Notes: a model not told the origin generated them from the sequence alone. Positions 7,879 to 19,068 are shown, counted from the first letter of the stretch. The stretch: DNA of 61,546 nucleotides from Paenibacillus montanisoli (GCF_003268025.1 NZ_QLUW01000009.1:1-61546); one strand, 5' to 3'. Translations and numbers: made by a program.

Positions 7879-8271
7879 TTAACGTTTCGAGAATTGTGGC
7901 GCGCGACGTGCCGCTTTAAGACCGTATTTTTTACGTTCTTTCATACGTGGGTCACGAGTCAGGAAGCCCGCACGTTTAAGTGCTGGACGGAATTCCGGAT
8001 CTGCTTTAAGCAGAGCGCGGGAGATGCCGTGACGGATAGCGCCGGCTTGACCGGAGATACCGCCGCCGTGTGCGATAACCAAGATGTCGTATTTGCTTGC
8101 TGTCTCAGTAAGAGCAAGCGGTTGTTTAACGATCAGCTTCAGTGTTTCCAAACCGAAGTAATCATTCAGGTCACGTTTGTTGATAATGATTCGTCCTTCA
8201 CCCGGCACGAGACGTACACGTGCTACAGAGTGTTTACGACGACCGGTTCCATAGTATTGAACTTGTGCCAT
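7879..8271 (-). CDS. rpsI: 30S ribosomal protein S9
   Basis: 130 residues with the typical GxGRRK-like N-terminus ([16 protein letters not shown]) and the conserved C-terminal tail ending in FSKR, which reaches the decoding site P-tRNA. The SD GGGGAGGA precedes ATG 8271. It follows rplM by 18 bp and ends at a strong terminator; the L13-S9 pair is the universal order. Confidence 0.98.
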   Translation of the reverse strand: MAQVQYYGTGRRKHSVARVRLVPGEGRIIINKRDLNDYFGLETLKLIVKQPLALTETASKYDILVIAHGGGISGQAGAIRHGISRALLKADPEFRPALKRAGFLTRDPRMKERKKYGLKAARRAPQFSKR

Positions 8272-8289
8272 GAAACTGTCCTCCCCTTA

Positions 8290-8727
8290 TTAACCGCGAA
8301 GTTCGTAAACTTCTGGATTTTGTGCTGCATGCGGGTGTTCCGATCCTGCGTATACTTTAAGCTTAAGCTTCATTTTGTCGCCCAAGCGGTTTTTTGGAAG
8401 CATGCCGTGGATCGCTTGCTCCAACACTTGCTCTGGCTTGTTCTTGATCATGTCCTGAGCCGGAGTTACTTTAAGTCCGCCTTGGTACATGGAGTGACGG
8501 TAGTACATTTTGTTTTGCAGTTTCTTACCTGTCAGGTGAATTTTCTCCGCGTTGATAACAACGACGAAATCGCCTGTGTCAACGTGTGGAGTAAATTGTG
8601 GTTTGTGCTTGCCGCGGATCAGGCTAGCAGCTTCGCTCGCAAGGCGGCCAAGCGTTTTGCCTTCTGCGTCAATGACGTACCATTTGCGTTCAACTTCATT
8701 TGGCTTAGCCATGTAGGTAGTGCGCAT
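8290..8727 (-). CDS. rplM: 50S ribosomal protein L13
   Basis: 145 residues; recognisable [16 protein letters not shown] near the N-terminus and the [13 protein letters not shown] element (GMLPKNRLG) in the C-terminal half. L13 is an early-assembly 23S-binding protein. ATG 8727 is chosen because AAGGAGG lies 8 bases upstream; the frame is open a little further, into the SD itself. The gene has its own promoter and a structured leader. Confidence 0.98.
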   Translation of the reverse strand: MRTTYMAKPNEVERKWYVIDAEGKTLGRLASEAASLIRGKHKPQFTPHVDTGDFVVVINAEKIHLTGKKLQNKMYYRHSMYQGGLKVTPAQDMIKNKPEQVLEQAIHGMLPKNRLGDKMKLKLKVYAGSEHPHAAQNPEVYELRG

Positions 8728-8759
8728 GGATGATCCTCCTTCTTCATTCAAACAATCGT

Positions 8760-8870
8760 TCTCATGTATAATGTTACATTACCGTTTTATACGGCTCATT
8801 TACTCTTTTAGATGTTGCAATTGGATGGCGATCTTAGTCGGGGCTGTGGGAGAGCCACTAAGAAAGCACA
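8760..8870 (-). ncRNA. Putative L13-type ribosomal protein leader
   Basis: The transcript from the promoter at 8877-8905 begins with a stem CTTAGT/ACTAAG (8857-8862 with 8833-8838) enclosing GGCT/AGCC, then a small CCGT/ACGG hairpin closer to rplM. Firmicutes often carry an L13 leader in front of rplM-rpsI, thought to bind L13 and control expression. Structure is seen in the sequence; membership of that leader family is inferred and the borders are approximate. Confidence 0.6.
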
Positions 8871-8876
8871 AGTTAT

Positions 8877-8905
8877 ATTCTACTACACTGAAGAGACAAG
8901 TGCAA
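8877..8905 (-). promoter_or_regulatory. rplM-rpsI promoter
   Basis: Minus strand -35 TTGCAC (8900-8905), 17-bp spacer, -10 TAGAAT (8877-8882). It sits 46 bp after the truA stop. Confidence 0.65.
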
Positions 8906-8950
8906 GTAAATTATTTAGGCTTTATGCCATGAAAGGACTGGTAAACGAGG

Positions 8951-9691
8951 TTAATTATCGTATACGACTTCCCAAAGGGTCAGTCCATGAGACATGGCAG
9001 TCGGACCCGCCAAAGATCGATCCTTCGCCTCCAAGATCCGCTTGAAATCTGAAGCGTCAAGCTTGCCTTCCCCAACCCAAAGCAAGGTGCCCATAATGAT
9101 TCTTACCATATTGTAGAGAAAGCCGTCACCTGTTATGAATAGCTCCAGCTTCCCTTCGCTATCCATCAGTTTCGCATCCGAGATCGTACGAACATGAGAC
9201 ACTTTCGTCGAACGAAGCGACGCAAAGGAAGTGAAATCATGTGTACCGATCAAGGCGGACAAGGCTTCTCTCATCTCCGGCAAACGAAGAGGCATGGGAT
9301 AATGAAAACGGTAGTTCCTCTCGAACACGTCCGCAAACTTGTTCGTATCGATGGTATACCGATACGTTTTCTGTCTTGCGTTGTAGCTCGCATGAAAATC
9401 CAGCGGAACTTCATCGGCCTTCAAGACGGCAATGTCATCCGGCAGTCTGGCATTGAGCGCTAACGCCCAACGATCGATCGGAATACGCGAGGCGCACTGA
9501 AAATTAATCACTTGCCCCCGGGCATGCACGCCAGCATCCGTTCTGCCGGACGCAATGATGTGGACCTTCTCACCCGTCAACACGTAAATCGCTTTCGTCA
9601 GCACATCCTGAACCGTATTCCCGATCGGCTGTGTCTGAAAGCCATGATACGTCGTTCCGACGTAACTGATAACCATCCGTATGTTTCGCAT
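8951..9691 (-). CDS. truA: tRNA pseudouridine(38-40) synthase
   Basis: 246 residues of the TruA family. The catalytic Asp is in SGRTDAGVHA (about residues 49-58), and the C-terminal MVRIIMGTLLWVG element is present. It converts U38-U40 in the tRNA anticodon arm to pseudouridine. SD AGAGGAGGTG precedes ATG 9691. It stands between the rplQ terminator and the rplM promoter; in B. subtilis the ecfAAT transporter genes lie between rplQ and truA, and they are missing here. Confidence 0.95.
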   Translation of the reverse strand: MRNIRMVISYVGTTYHGFQTQPIGNTVQDVLTKAIYVLTGEKVHIIASGRTDAGVHARGQVINFQCASRIPIDRWALALNARLPDDIAVLKADEVPLDFHASYNARQKTYRYTIDTNKFADVFERNYRFHYPMPLRLPEMREALSALIGTHDFTSFASLRSTKVSHVRTISDAKLMDSEGKLELFITGDGFLYNMVRIIMGTLLWVGEGKLDASDFKRILEAKDRSLAGPTAMSHGLTLWEVVYDN

Positions 9692-9724
9692 CCCACACCT
9701 CCTCTCTGCTTTCGCTTAAGGGCA

Positions 9725-9757
9725 ACAAAAAAAGGTGGCCGCTAGGTCCACCCTTTC
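9725..9757 (-). terminator. Terminator of the S10-spc-alpha operon
   Basis: Stem GGTGG/CCACC extended by A-T pairs (9731-9756), followed by TTTTTTT on the minus strand, about 55 bp after the rplQ stop. Confidence 0.85.
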
Positions 9758-9809
9758 CGAGAAGAAACAACTGCGACACCGAAAGTGCCGCAAGTGCCGT
9801 CCCTTCTTT

Positions 9810-10172
9810 CTACGCGCGATCAACCAGTTCCAAGTAAACCATAGGCGCCGCGTCGCCGCGACGAGGACCTAGTTTCAAGATACGCGTATATCCGCCCGCA
9901 CGCTCCGAGTAACGGGTAGCCAGTTCGGAGAACAATTTTTGAATTGCATCCTGTTCACCAAGAGTCTCACGGCGAACGAAAGCTGCAACTTGACGACGCG
10001 CATGCAGATCGCCGCGCTTAGCAAGCGTGATCAGCTTCTCAGCGATTGGACGAAGCTCTTTCGCTTTCGCCTCAGTCGTTTGAATGCGCTCATACAAGAA
10101 CAAGTCAGTGACGAGATCACGGAACAATGCTTTCCGGGAGCTAGCGTCACGGCTCAATTTAGAATATGCCAT
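9810..10172 (-). CDS. rplQ: 50S ribosomal protein L17
   Basis: 120 residues, starting [20 protein letters not shown], the short bacterial L17 core. SD AAGGAGGGG is 8 bases from ATG 10172. It is the last gene of the S10-spc-alpha supercluster, 52 bp after rpoA, as in other Bacilli. Confidence 0.98.
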   Translation of the reverse strand: MAYSKLSRDASSRKALFRDLVTDLFLYERIQTTEAKAKELRPIAEKLITLAKRGDLHARRQVAAFVRRETLGEQDAIQKLFSELATRYSERAGGYTRILKLGPRRGDAAPMVYLELVDRA

Positions 10173-10224
10173 CGAAATTTCCCCTCCTTAAAACAGTCTT
10201 ACGACCTTTAGTCTACGCTGCTTG

Positions 10225-11169
10225 TTATTCTTCCATGCGGAGGCCAAGACCGAGTTCTTCAAGCTTCTCTTGAACTTCTTCCAAAGACTTCCGACCCAGG
10301 TTACGCACCTTCATCATGTCTTCTTCCGTTTTCGTGATCAGCTCTTGGACGGTGTTGATTCCTGCACGCTTCAGACAGTTGTAAGAACGTACCGAGAGAT
10401 CGAGCTCTTCGATCGTCATCTCAAGTACTTTCTCCTTCTTGTCTTCTTCCTTCTCAACCATGATCTCAGCATCTTTCGCTTCGTCGGTCAAGCCAACGAA
10501 CAGATCCAGGTGCTCAGTCAAAATTTTGGCGCCGAGGCTAACCGCCTCTTCCGGTCGAATGCTTCCGTCGGTCCAAACTTCAAGTGTGAGCTTGTCGTAG
10601 TTGGTCACTTGACCAACACGAGTATTCTCAACAGTGTAGTTAACACGAGTAATCGGTGTGTAGATCGAATCTACTGGGATGACGCCGATCGGCTGATCTT
10701 CCCGCTTATTGCGATCTGCTTGCACATAACCGCGTCCGCGGTTTGCAAATACCCGCATATGGAGCCGTGCACCGGAGGCCAGCGTCGCGATATGAAGATC
10801 AGGGCTTAAAATCTCGACATCGCTGTCTGCGCGAATATCGCCAGCCGTAACGTTGCCTTCGCCTTCCGCATCAATTTCCAATACCTTCTCCTCGTCGGAA
10901 TGGATCTTTAGCGAGAGGCCTTTGAGATTCAGGATGATTTCGGTTACGTCCTCCATCACTCCTGGAACCGTAGAGAACTCGTGAAGTACACCGTCGATTT
11001 GAACAGAGGTTACCGCTGCACCAGGCAGCGACGACAGCAGGATCCGGCGAAGGGAATTCCCGAGCGTCGCTCCGTATCCTCTTTCAAGCGGCTCTACAAC
11101 GAACCGTCCGTACGTTCCATCCTCGTTAAGTTCTACGGTTTCGATTTTCGGCTTTTCGATCTCAATCAC
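10225..11169 (-). CDS. rpoA: RNA polymerase alpha subunit
   Basis: 314 residues: N-terminal domain (about 1-228) that dimerises and starts core assembly, acidic linker (EKEEDKKEK), and a C-terminal domain (about 250-310) with the helix-hairpin-helix [17 protein letters not shown] that contacts UP-element DNA and activators. The start is a GTG at 11169 with GGGAGGG 8 bases upstream. It lies between rpsK and rplQ; the 126-bp gap before it is long for this operon and holds no obvious gene. Confidence 0.98.
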   Translation of the reverse strand: MIEIEKPKIETVELNEDGTYGRFVVEPLERGYGATLGNSLRRILLSSLPGAAVTSVQIDGVLHEFSTVPGVMEDVTEIILNLKGLSLKIHSDEEKVLEIDAEGEGNVTAGDIRADSDVEILSPDLHIATLASGARLHMRVFANRGRGYVQADRNKREDQPIGVIPVDSIYTPITRVNYTVENTRVGQVTNYDKLTLEVWTDGSIRPEEAVSLGAKILTEHLDLFVGLTDEAKDAEIMVEKEEDKKEKVLEMTIEELDLSVRSYNCLKRAGINTVQELITKTEEDMMKVRNLGRKSLEEVQEKLEELGLGLRMEE

Positions 11170-11295
11170 TAATAGTACCCTCCCTCAAAACGTCGCTCCG
11201 TTACCATTATCGCGTTTGCAGTCAAATCATGTAGTATGGCAAACCTTCACAACCATTATTCACAAGTTGCAGCAATTTGATACCACAAATTTTGA

Positions 11296-11691
11296 CTATA
11301 CGCGACGACGTTTTGGCGGGCGGCATCCGTTGTGCGGAACTGGAGTAACGTCTTTAATAAGGTTAACTTCCAGACCTGCGGCTTGAAGCGAACGGATTGC
11401 TGCTTCGCGGCCTGCGCCAGGACCTTTAACCATTACTTCGACAGTTTTCATGCCATGTTCCATAGCCGCTTTTGCTGCGGATTCAGCAGCCATTTGAGCC
11501 GCGAACGGCGTGCTCTTACGGGAACCTTTAAAGCCGAGGTTACCCGAGCTTGCCCAAGAAATCGCGTTTCCGTGCGGATCTGTAATCGTAACGATCGTAT
11601 TATTGAATGTCGAGCGGATGTGTGCTACGCCGCTGTCAATATTTTTACGGTCACGACGTTTCGTACGAACCACTTTTTTTGGTTTAGCCAT
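11296..11691 (-). CDS. rpsK: 30S ribosomal protein S11
   Basis: 131 residues; contains [14 protein letters not shown] and the conserved C-terminal [14 protein letters not shown]11 sits on the 30S platform near the E-site mRNA. SD AAGGAGGG precedes ATG 11691; 19 bp after rpsM. Confidence 0.98.
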   Translation of the reverse strand: MAKPKKVVRTKRRDRKNIDSGVAHIRSTFNNTIVTITDPHGNAISWASSGNLGFKGSRKSTPFAAQMAAESAAKAAMEHGMKTVEVMVKGPGAGREAAIRSLQAAGLEVNLIKDVTPVPHNGCRPPKRRRV

Positions 11692-11710
11692 GTTCGGTTA
11701 TCCCTCCTTC

Positions 11711-12079
11711 TTATTTCTTCTTGTTCGCTACAGTCCGGCGAGGACCTTTACGCGTACGAGCATTAGTTTTCGTGCGTTGACCACGAACCGGAAGACCACG
11801 ACGGTGACGAACACCACGGTAGCAGCCGATCTCGATCAAACGTTTGATGTTAAGCGAGATTTCACGGCGAAGGTCGCCCTCTACTTTAACCGTTTTATCG
11901 ATTGTTTCGCGCAGTTTGCTGACTTCATCTTCCGTCAGATCACGAACGCGAGTATTTTCGCTAATACCGGTTGTGCTCAGAATTTTATTAGCAGTAGTTC
12001 TGCCAATACCGAAGATGTACGTCAGAGCGATGACAACGCGCTTATCACGCGGTAAGTCTACACCAGCAATACGTGCCAT
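11711..12079 (-). CDS. rpsM: 30S ribosomal protein S13
   Basis: 122 residues starting [14 protein letters not shown], with the helix-two-turn-helix and the basic C-terminal tail ([11 protein letters not shown]) that touches P-site tRNA in the 30S head. 17 bp after rpmJ; SD GGAGGGATAAC before ATG 12079. Confidence 0.98.
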   Translation of the reverse strand: MARIAGVDLPRDKRVVIALTYIFGIGRTTANKILSTTGISENTRVRDLTEDEVSKLRETIDKTVKVEGDLRREISLNIKRLIEIGCYRGVRHRRGLPVRGQRTKTNARTRKGPRRTVANKKK

Positions 12080-12096
12080 GTACCGTTATCCCTCCT

Positions 12097-12476
<380 letters not shown>

Positions 12477-12478
12477 AG

Positions 12479-12769
12479 TCATTCTCCTTTCCCTTGCACA
12501 GCCTTCTGAATAGCATAACGCAGCTTTGCGTTAGTAACACGGCCGGTTTCCCGCATGCTGTCAGCCACTTCATGACTGACGACCGGTTGCATCAGAAGAT
12601 GCAGTACGTTCTTCTTCTTCGATTGATCGAAGCGCCGCTTGTCACCGTCTGCTACAAGGACAAAACGGTCATCCAGAACCTGAACGATCACGGCATATGA
12701 GCCTTCGTCTTTTCCTCTAAGCACCTTAACTACGCGGCCGATCTCCGGCATATATTCCAATGCACTCAA
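12479..12769 (-). CDS. KOW-domain RNA-binding protein (L14e-like)
   Basis: 96 residues if started at the TTG at 12769, or 90 from ATG 12751. The N-terminal half is a KOW motif ([20 protein letters not shown]), followed by a basic stretch ([10 protein letters not shown]). Bacilli carry a small KOW protein at this place between map and infA, related to eukaryotic ribosomal L14e/L6e/L27e; its function is not established. I prefer the TTG: GGGAG lies 8 bases before it and it overlaps the map stop (TTGA), implying translational coupling. Confidence 0.85.
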   Translation of the reverse strand: MSALEYMPEIGRVVKVLRGKDEGSYAVIVQVLDDRFVLVADGDKRRFDQSKKKNVLHLLMQPVVSHEVADSMRETGRVTNAKLRYAIQKAVQGKGE

Positions 12770-13527
12770 CCTGCCTGCTCCCTGGATAGGGTTAAAATTT
12801 CGCAGCCATCCGCCGTGATGGCAACCGTGTGCTCGAAGTGAGCGCACCAGCTGTTATCCTGCGTAACGACTGTCCAATTGTCCTCCAGCGTACGCACATA
12901 TCGCTCACCGATGTTGACCATCGGCTCTATCGCCAATACCATTCCTGGTTTAAGACGAGGTCCGCGATCGGGTAATCCATAGTTCGGAATTTGCGGTTCT
13001 TCGTGCAGATCTGCACCAATGCCATGCCCCACAAAATCACGAACGACCGAAAAACCAGCAGCTTCAATCACTTGTTGAATCGCATGCGAGATGGTAAACA
13101 AGCGAACATCCGGCTTCACGAGTGCGAGACCCGCATAAAGCGACTGTTCTGTAATGTCGAGCAGCCGCTGGGACTCTTCACTAATATTCCCTACACCGTA
13201 GGTCCAGGCGGAATCGCCATGGTAACCTTGATACTGTGCACCGATATCAATGCTGATGATGTCGCCATCGTTCAGCTTGCGTGAATCTGGAATGCCGTGA
13301 ACCAGCTCATTGTTAACAGAAGCGCAGATGCTGGCAGGAAATTGATTGTACCCTTTGAAAGAAGGTATCGCGTCCTGACTGCGAATGTACGATTCAGCAA
13401 TATCGTCCAACTCTTTGGTCGTAATGCCGGGACGAATAGCTTGCTTGAGCAAGCGATGCGTATCCGATACAATTCGGCCAGCTATTCTCATAAGTTGCAA
13501 TTCCGATTCGGACTTGCAAATGATCAT
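12766..13527 (-). CDS. map: Type I methionine aminopeptidase
   Basis: 253 residues of the pita-bread fold. Metal ligands are recognisable: Asp in SIDIGAQ, Asp in HGDSAW, His in FVGHGIG, Glu in AIEPMV and Glu in FEHTVA. It removes the initiator Met from nascent proteins. Its ATG overlaps the adk stop as ATGA, so translation is coupled to adk. Confidence 0.97.
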   Translation of the reverse strand: MIICKSESELQLMRIAGRIVSDTHRLLKQAIRPGITTKELDDIAESYIRSQDAIPSFKGYNQFPASICASVNNELVHGIPDSRKLNDGDIISIDIGAQYQGYHGDSAWTYGVGNISEESQRLLDITEQSLYAGLALVKPDVRLFTISHAIQQVIEAAGFSVVRDFVGHGIGADLHEEPQIPNYGLPDRGPRLKPGMVLAIEPMVNIGERYVRTLEDNWTVVTQDNSWCAHFEHTVAITADGCEILTLSREQAG

Positions 13528-14177
13528 TCTGCTTTTCCCCGCAGGCAGCTAACGATGTCAGCTGTAACTTCGTCGATTTCCTTCTCGCCGTCTACTTCGC
13601 GCAAAACCGCTTTGCTTGAGTAGTAATCAAGCAATGGAGCTGTTTTGGAGATGTATTCGTCAAGACGCGTGCCTACTTTTGCTTCCGTATCGTCTGACCG
13701 CTGATACAGCTCGCCGCCGCATTTATCACAAACGCCTTCTTGCTTCGGCGGGTTGAACATGACATGGTAAGTGGAGCCGCATGCTTTACAAATGCGACGA
13801 CCGGTCAGACGCGCAAGCAGCAGACCGCGGTCAACCTTCAAGTTAACAACGTGATCGATACTGCGTCCCATTTCAGCCAACATCCCGTCCAGCGCTTCGG
13901 CTTGCTGCAGCGTACGAGGAAATCCATCAAGCAGGAAGCCGCCGTTGCAATCCTCAAGCGCAAGGCGCTCACGAACGATGCCGTTCGTAATTTCATCGGG
14001 AACAAGAAGACCTTGATCCACGAATTCTTTTGCCTTAACGCCGAGAGGCGTGCCTTGCTTCATTGCCAAACGGAAAGCATCGCCAGTCGAAATGTGCGGC
14101 ACTTTGAAAGTGTCCACGATCCGTTCCGCCTGTGTGCCTTTGCCAGCGCCCGGAGGGCCCATGAATAAGATGTTCAT
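13524..14177 (-). CDS. adk: Adenylate kinase
   Basis: 217 residues. P-loop GPPGAGKGT (7-15), core DGFPRT (84-89), and a long LID domain with four zinc Cys at 130, 133, 150 and 153, typical of Gram-positive enzymes. It interconverts ATP, ADP and AMP. Start ATG 14177 with GAGGAA 7 bases upstream; an open extension to 14228 lacks an SD. Located after secY and overlapping map by 4 bp. Confidence 0.98.
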   Translation of the reverse strand: MNILFMGPPGAGKGTQAERIVDTFKVPHISTGDAFRLAMKQGTPLGVKAKEFVDQGLLVPDEITNGIVRERLALEDCNGGFLLDGFPRTLQQAEALDGMLAEMGRSIDHVVNLKVDRGLLLARLTGRRICKACGSTYHVMFNPPKQEGVCDKCGGELYQRSDDTEAKVGTRLDEYISKTAPLLDYYSSKAVLREVDGEKEIDEVTADIVSCLRGKAE

Positions 14178-14263
14178 TAGCGTGTTCCTCGCTTTAAACA
14201 TAATAGGCTCGGCCGGGTCCCGCCACATGGTAGATGTGCGGAAGCCCGCATGCGAACCTATTG

Positions 14264-15562
14264 TTATTTATTGATAAACCCTTTATAGTGGCGCTTGATC
14301 AATTGCGTCTCGATTTGCTTCATTGTATCCAGTGCAACACCGATTACGATAAGCAGCGAGGTTCCGCCTAACTGCACGTCACGAGGCAATCCAGCGAGCG
14401 AGCCGAATAGTACCGGCAAGATCGAGATGATCGACAGGAAGATCGCACCGCTGAGTGTGATCCGCGACATGACGCGAGTAATGTAGGAGGATGTTGGTTT
14501 ACCTGGACGTATGCCCGGAATGTAACCACCATTCTTCTTCATTTGATCGGCCATCTGTACCGGATTGATTTGCACGAACGTGTAGAAGAACGTGAAAGCG
14601 ATAATCAGAATTACGTACAACACCATGCCAAGCGGCTTGTCGTAGTACATATGAGTCTGAACCCATGTTGCCCAAGCTTGTGTCGACCAGAAGTTCGCGA
14701 TCGTAACCGGGAACATCAGGAGCGAAACTGCGAAGATAACCGGGATAACACCTGCACCGTTAACTTTCAGCGGAATGTGGGTCGATTGACCACCGTACAT
14801 TTTCCGGCCAACAACACGTTTAGCGTATTGAACCGGAATTTTCCGAATCCCTTGCTGTACGAAGATAACGCCGACAATAATTGCGATGACCGCAACTAAG
14901 ATCAGAACTACCTTGAAGACGTTAAGGAAAAGGTTGCTTGCATCAACAAATTCCTGTGTGTAGATCGAACGAATGTGCCCAGGTATTGCTGCTACGATAC
15001 CGGCAAAGATGAGGATCGAAATCCCGTTACCGATGCCTCTCTCCGTAATCTGCTCACCGAGCCACATTAGGAAGGCTGTTCCTGCTGTTAGGATTATCGC
15101 AATCATAATATAATCCGTGAACGTTGCACCAGGAATCATATCATACTGATATTGTCTGTTAAAACCGATTGCGGTACCGAAACCTTGTACAAGGCCTAGA
15201 ACGATTGTACCGTAACGGGTGATTTGAGCAAGTTTGCGTTTTCCGTTCTCGCCTTCCTTCGCCCATTCAGCGAATTTAGGGATAACGTCCATCGACAAGA
15301 GCTGTACGATGATCGATGAGGTGATGTAAGGCATGATCCCGATCGCGAAAATCGAGAACTGGAACAGTGCACCACCGGAAAACGTATTGAGCAAACCAAA
15401 CAATTCAGAACCGGCCTGATTCGTTGCTGTAAATACATCTTTGTTAACGCCCGGCACCGGAATGAAGGAACCGATACGATAAACTAACAAGATGAACAAC
15501 GTGAACAGGATCCGCTTGCGAAGGTCTTCCACTTTCCAAATGTTGGACACGGTCTTGATCAA
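14264..15562 (-). CDS. secY: Protein translocase subunit SecY
   Basis: 432 residues with ten membrane segments; the N-terminal cytoplasmic helix ([15 protein letters not shown]) and the cytosolic loops ([13 protein letters not shown]) are typical. It forms the Sec channel with SecE (encoded at 42146-42355). The start is a TTG at 15562, immediately after the rplO stop (TAATTG), with GAGGTG 6 bases upstream, so it is tightly coupled to rplO. Confidence 0.98.
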   Translation of the reverse strand: MIKTVSNIWKVEDLRKRILFTLFILLVYRIGSFIPVPGVNKDVFTATNQAGSELFGLLNTFSGGALFQFSIFAIGIMPYITSSIIVQLLSMDVIPKFAEWAKEGENGKRKLAQITRYGTIVLGLVQGFGTAIGFNRQYQYDMIPGATFTDYIMIAIILTAGTAFLMWLGEQITERGIGNGISILIFAGIVAAIPGHIRSIYTQEFVDASNLFLNVFKVVLILVAVIAIIVGVIFVQQGIRKIPVQYAKRVVGRKMYGGQSTHIPLKVNGAGVIPVIFAVSLLMFPVTIANFWSTQAWATWVQTHMYYDKPLGMVLYVILIIAFTFFYTFVQINPVQMADQMKKNGGYIPGIRPGKPTSSYITRVMSRITLSGAIFLSIISILPVLFGSLAGLPRDVQLGGTSLLIVIGVALDTMKQIETQLIKRHYKGFINK

Positions 15563-16003
15563 TTAGATCACCTCGGTTTTACCGCCGGCAGCCTGGATTT
15601 TCTCTACCGCAGATTGAGAGAACTTGCTTGCTTTTACCGTAAGTTGAACTGTGATTTCGCCGTTACCCAAGATCTTGATTCCGCTCTGTGGGTTCTTAAC
15701 GATACCTTGCTCAAGCAGCAGCTCAGGTGTTACTTCTGTGCCAGCTGCAAAGCCGTTCAACTCATCGATGTTCACAATCGCATACTCTTTACGGAACGGG
15801 TTATTGAAGCCGCGCTTAGGCAAACGACGGTACAATGGGTTCTGACCGCCCTCGAATCCTGGGCGAACGCCGCCGCCGGAACGAGCATTTTGACCTTTGT
15901 GACCGCGACCGGCTGTTTTACCGTTACCGCTACCGATACCACGGCCTTTACGGAAGCCCTCTTTACGAGAACCCGGTGCTGGTGAAAGTTCATGCAATTT
16001 CAT
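15563..16003 (-). CDS. rplO: 50S ribosomal protein L15
   Basis: 146 residues with the long glycine/arginine-rich N-terminal extension ([20 protein letters not shown]) that threads through 23S rRNA. ATG 16003 is chosen with AAGGAGG 11 bases upstream; an in-frame GTG 12 bases earlier lies in the SD. It follows rpmD after an unusually long 119-bp gap that contains a 50-bp hairpin. Confidence 0.98.
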   Translation of the reverse strand: MKLHELSPAPGSRKEGFRKGRGIGSGNGKTAGRGHKGQNARSGGGVRPGFEGGQNPLYRRLPKRGFNNPFRKEYAIVNIDELNGFAAGTEVTPELLLEQGIVKNPQSGIKILGNGEITVQLTVKASKFSQSAVEKIQAAGGKTEVI

Positions 16004-16034
16004 CGTGCGTTGCACCTCCTTATGGTTTTGCGTT

Positions 16035-16084
16035 GCTTTCTGTACGAGTTCGGCCTTTCGTTAGGCAAAACTCGTCTTGAAAGC
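16035..16084. other. 50-bp intergenic hairpin between rpmD and rplO
   Basis: Three stacked stems separated by symmetric internal loops: GCTTTC/GAAAGC, ACGAGTT/AACTCGT and GCCT/AGGC around a 6-nt loop. There is no U-run, so it is not an intrinsic terminator. It may be an RNA processing or protein-binding site in the S10-spc mRNA. Confidence 0.75.
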
Positions 16085-16122
16085 ACACTTGTTGAAGCGA
16101 TATATCTGGTTTAAGCCATTAA

Positions 16123-16308
16123 TTAAGCTTGTACTTCTTCCACTTTAACCAAGTGGCTGACATGAGTGATCATGCCACGGATAGCTGGGCTGTCACTGTG
16201 GACAACCGATTGACGAATTTTGCGAAGACCGAGCGTAGCAACAGTCGCACGCTGTTTCTCGTTACGACCGATCAGGCTGCGAACGAGGGTGATTTGCAAT
16301 TTTGCCAT
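16123..16308 (-). CDS. rpmD: 50S ribosomal protein L30
   Basis: 61 residues ([19 protein letters not shown] ... HLVKVEEV), the short bacterial L30. 13 bp after rpsE, as in other spc operons. SD AAGGAGGAG before ATG 16308. Confidence 0.97.
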   Translation of the reverse strand: MAKLQITLVRSLIGRNEKQRATVATLGLRKIRQSVVHSDSPAIRGMITHVSHLVKVEEVQA

Positions 16309-16321
16309 CGTATTCTCCTCC

Positions 16322-16819
16322 TTAGCCCAAAAGCTCTTTTACAGTTTTGCCACGAAGTTTAGCAACGTCCTCGGCACGCTTCAGACGGGAAAGTCCTTCG
16401 AGTGTCGCGTTAACCATGTTCATGGAGTTAGAAGAACCAAGCGATTTGGTCAGAATGTCGCCTACACCTGCAAGCTCAAGAACGGCACGAACCGGACCGC
16501 CTGCAATTACTCCAGTACCTTCAGATGCTGGTTTAAGCAATACGCGGCCAGCGCCGAAGTGTCCGAGCACTTGATGTGGGATTGTTGTTTTTACGAGTGG
16601 AACATGGATCAGGTTTTTCTTCGCATCTTCGATACCTTTGCGGATTGCATCCGGTACCTCGCCAGCTTTACCGATCCCTGCGCCGACATATCCTTTACCG
16701 TCACCTACAACTACCAGCGCGCTGAAGCTGAAACGGCGTCCGCCTTTTACTACTTTCGCTACACGGTTGATTTGAACTACTTTTTCAGATAGTTCCAACG
16801 TATTTGGATCGATACGCAA
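16322..16819 (-). CDS. rpsE: 30S ribosomal protein S5
   Basis: 165 residues, double-stranded RNA-binding N-terminal domain and the [16 protein letters not shown] loop where spectinomycin-resistance changes occur in other bacteria; no deletion is visible there. The start is a TTG at 16819, with GGAGG 9 bases upstream; the protein begins [14 protein letters not shown]. Confidence 0.98.
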   Translation of the reverse strand: MRIDPNTLELSEKVVQINRVAKVVKGGRRFSFSALVVVGDGKGYVGAGIGKAGEVPDAIRKGIEDAKKNLIHVPLVKTTIPHQVLGHFGAGRVLLKPASEGTGVIAGGPVRAVLELAGVGDILTKSLGSSNSMNMVNATLEGLSRLKRAEDVAKLRGKTVKELLG

Positions 16820-16850
16820 GTCGACTTACCTCCTTCATAAGTATTATCGT

Positions 16851-17219
16851 TTAAAACTCAAGTCCTGCTTCGCGAGCTGCATCAGCCAGTGCTTGAATTC
16901 TGCCATGGTACAAGTAACCTCCGCGGTCGAAAACCACTTGGTCAACGCCTTTCGCTTTAGCGCGAGCTGCGATGACTTCGCCGATTTTGCGAGCTGCCTC
17001 GATGTTGCCGCCATTGCTGAATTGCTCTGCGACTTCTTTGTCAAGCGTGGACGCAGATGCGACCGTTACGCCTTGAACATCATCAATCAGTTGAGCGTAG
17101 ATGTGCTTGGAGGAACGGAATACAGAGAGACGCGGACGCTGCGTAGTTCCGTTGATTTTCTTACGCACACGCAGGTGACGTTTGAGACGCGCTTTGTTTT
17201 TATCGCCTTTTGTAATCAT
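16851..17219 (-). CDS. rplR: 50S ribosomal protein L18
   Basis: 122 residues; basic N-terminus and C-terminal [24 protein letters not shown], typical of L18, which binds 5S rRNA together with L5. SD AAGGAG before ATG 17219. A 65-bp gap separates it from rplF. Confidence 0.98.
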   Translation of the reverse strand: MITKGDKNKARLKRHLRVRKKINGTTQRPRLSVFRSSKHIYAQLIDDVQGVTVASASTLDKEVAEQFSNGGNIEAARKIGEVIAARAKAKGVDQVVFDRGGYLYHGRIQALADAAREAGLEF

Positions 17220-17284
17220 TCGTTGTACACTCCTTTCCTTGTGTCCTTATGAAGCTATCCGATCAAGCAGCTTTAAGCGGCTGC

Positions 17285-17827
17285 TTATTTCTTCTTACCA
17301 GCCTTACCTTCTTTACGAAGGATACGCTCGCCTTCGTACTTGATACCTTTGCCTTTATACGGCTCTGGCTCGCGTACGGAGCGGATCTTCGCAGCAGTTG
17401 CACCAACGAGTTCTTTGTCGATGCCTTTCACGATGATCTTCGTGTTCGAAGGAACTTCGAACTCGATGCCGCTCTCTGGCGTGATTTCAACTGGGTGCGA
17501 GTAACCAACGTTAAGTACGATTTTCTCGCCGGATTTGTTTGCACGGTAACCAACGCCTACAAGCTCAAGGTTTCTTACAAAACCTTCAGTTACACCGTTA
17601 ACCATGTTAGCGATGATACTGCGAGTTGTACCGTGTAGGGAACGATGCAATTTATTGTCGGAAGGACGCTCAATTGTAATCACGTTGTCGGCGATCACCA
17701 CTTTCATATCCTTGTGGATTTCGCGGCTCAGTGTACCTTTAGGTCCTTTGATAGTGATAAAGCTGTTGTCCAAGTCGATGTTTACGCCACCTGGAACTTG
17801 GATCGGTTTACGGCCAATACGAGACAT
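17285..17827 (-). CDS. rplF: 50S ribosomal protein L6
   Basis: 180 residues, two similar domains; N-terminal [15 protein letters not shown] and the C-terminal signature [15 protein letters not shown] are intact. Binds 23S rRNA near the factor-binding site. ATG 17827 with GGAGG upstream; follows rpsH by 30 bp. Confidence 0.98.
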   Translation of the reverse strand: MSRIGRKPIQVPGGVNIDLDNSFITIKGPKGTLSREIHKDMKVVIADNVITIERPSDNKLHRSLHGTTRSIIANMVNGVTEGFVRNLELVGVGYRANKSGEKIVLNVGYSHPVEITPESGIEFEVPSNTKIIVKGIDKELVGATAAKIRSVREPEPYKGKGIKYEGERILRKEGKAGKKK

Positions 17828-17857
17828 TGTTACACCTCCAATCGTTGTGACAGTTAA

Positions 17858-18256
17858 TTACCAAACGTAGCAGACGACTTCGCCGCCGGATTTCGATTGG
17901 CGAGCTTCTTTATCAGTCATAATTCCTTTGGACGTGGAAATGATCGCCATTCCCAAGCCACCAAGTACGCGAGGCACTTCAGTGCTCTTCGTGTAAACGC
18001 GCAGACCCGGTTTGCTGATACGTTTCAGCCCCGTAATTACACGCTCTTGGTTAGGGCCGTATTTCAAGAAAACACGGATAATCCCTTGTTTGTTATCTTC
18101 GATATACTCGGCATCGCGGATAAAGCCCTCGCGTTTCAAAATTTCAGCGATTTGCTTCTTCACTTTCGAAGCAGGCATTTCTACGGTCTCATGACGCACA
18201 ACGTTTGCGTTGCGAATGCGTGTAAGCATATCTGCGATCGGATCAGACATAACCAT
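17858..18256 (-). CDS. rpsH: 30S ribosomal protein S8
   Basis: 132 residues: [15 protein letters not shown] near the start and C-terminal [13 protein letters not shown] with a GGEVVCYVW ending. S8 binds the 16S central domain and in other bacteria represses the spc mRNA. ATG 18256 has AAGGAGG 8 bases upstream. Confidence 0.98.
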   Translation of the reverse strand: MVMSDPIADMLTRIRNANVVRHETVEMPASKVKKQIAEILKREGFIRDAEYIEDNKQGIIRVFLKYGPNQERVITGLKRISKPGLRVYTKSTEVPRVLGGLGMAIISTSKGIMTDKEARQSKSGGEVVCYVW

Positions 18257-18286
18257 TGTGTAAACCTCCTTCCCGAACTAGGCTGA

Positions 18287-18472
18287 TTACCAGCTTGCTT
18301 TTTTAACGCCAGGAATCTGGCCTTTGTATGCTAATTCACGGAAACAAATCCGGCAAATTTTAAACTTTTGCAAAACGGAATGCGGACGACCGCAACGTTC
18401 GCAGCGTGTATAAGCCTGCACTTTGAATTTAGGAGCACGTTGCTGCTTAACCTTCATCGAAGTTTTTGCCAC
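18287..18472 (-). CDS. rpsN: 30S ribosomal protein S14, zinc (type Z)
   Basis: 61 residues with the zinc ribbon CERCG...CRICF, so it is the short zinc-binding form rather than the long zinc-free paralogue. Located between rplE and rpsH as usual. SD GGAGGTG before ATG 18472. Confidence 0.98.
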   Translation of the reverse strand: MAKTSMKVKQQRAPKFKVQAYTRCERCGRPHSVLQKFKICRICFRELAYKGQIPGVKKASW

Positions 18473-18494
18473 TTGGTATTACACCTCCTGTGGA

Positions 18495-19037
18495 TTACTT
18501 CGTAAACGGCATGCCCAGTTGGGTCAGCAGTTCACGAGCTTCTTCGTCCGATTTTGCCGTCGTGACGATGACGACGTCCATACCGCGCACTTTGTCGACT
18601 TTATCATACTCGATCTCCGGGAAGATCAGCTGCTCTTTCAAGCCGAGTGTGTAGTTGCCGCGACCGTCGAACGCTTTGTTCGATACGCCGCGGAAGTCAC
18701 GTACGCGTGGAAGTGTGACATTGAACAGTTTATCAAGGAAGTAGTACATACGCTCGCCGCGCAGCGTTACTTTAACCCCGATCGGCATGTTCTCGCGAAG
18801 TTTGAAACCTGCGATCGATTTCTTCGAGCGAGTTACAACCGGCTTTTGACCAGCGATCAAACGCATGTCTTCAACAGCAGCGTCAAGTACTTTCGAGTTA
18901 GCAACAGCTTCACCAACACCCATGTTGATAACAACCTTCTCGATTTTAGGCACTTGCATTACTGTTGTATAGTTGAACTTCTGCATAAGAGCAGGAGTGA
19001 TTTCATTCAGGAAACGATCCTTCATTCTTGCTGCCAT
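18495..19037 (-). CDS. rplE: 50S ribosomal protein L5
   Basis: 180 residues; [14 protein letters not shown] and [17 protein letters not shown] are L5 signatures. It carries 5S rRNA into the central protuberance and contacts P-site tRNA. SD AAGGAGG before ATG 19037; 31 bp after rplX. Confidence 0.98.
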   Translation of the reverse strand: MAARMKDRFLNEITPALMQKFNYTTVMQVPKIEKVVINMGVGEAVANSKVLDAAVEDMRLIAGQKPVVTRSKKSIAGFKLRENMPIGVKVTLRGERMYYFLDKLFNVTLPRVRDFRGVSNKAFDGRGNYTLGLKEQLIFPEIEYDKVDKVRGMDVVIVTTAKSDEEARELLTQLGMPFTK

Positions 19038-19068
19038 GTAACGTGGTCCTCCTTTCCGTTTCGGTCAA

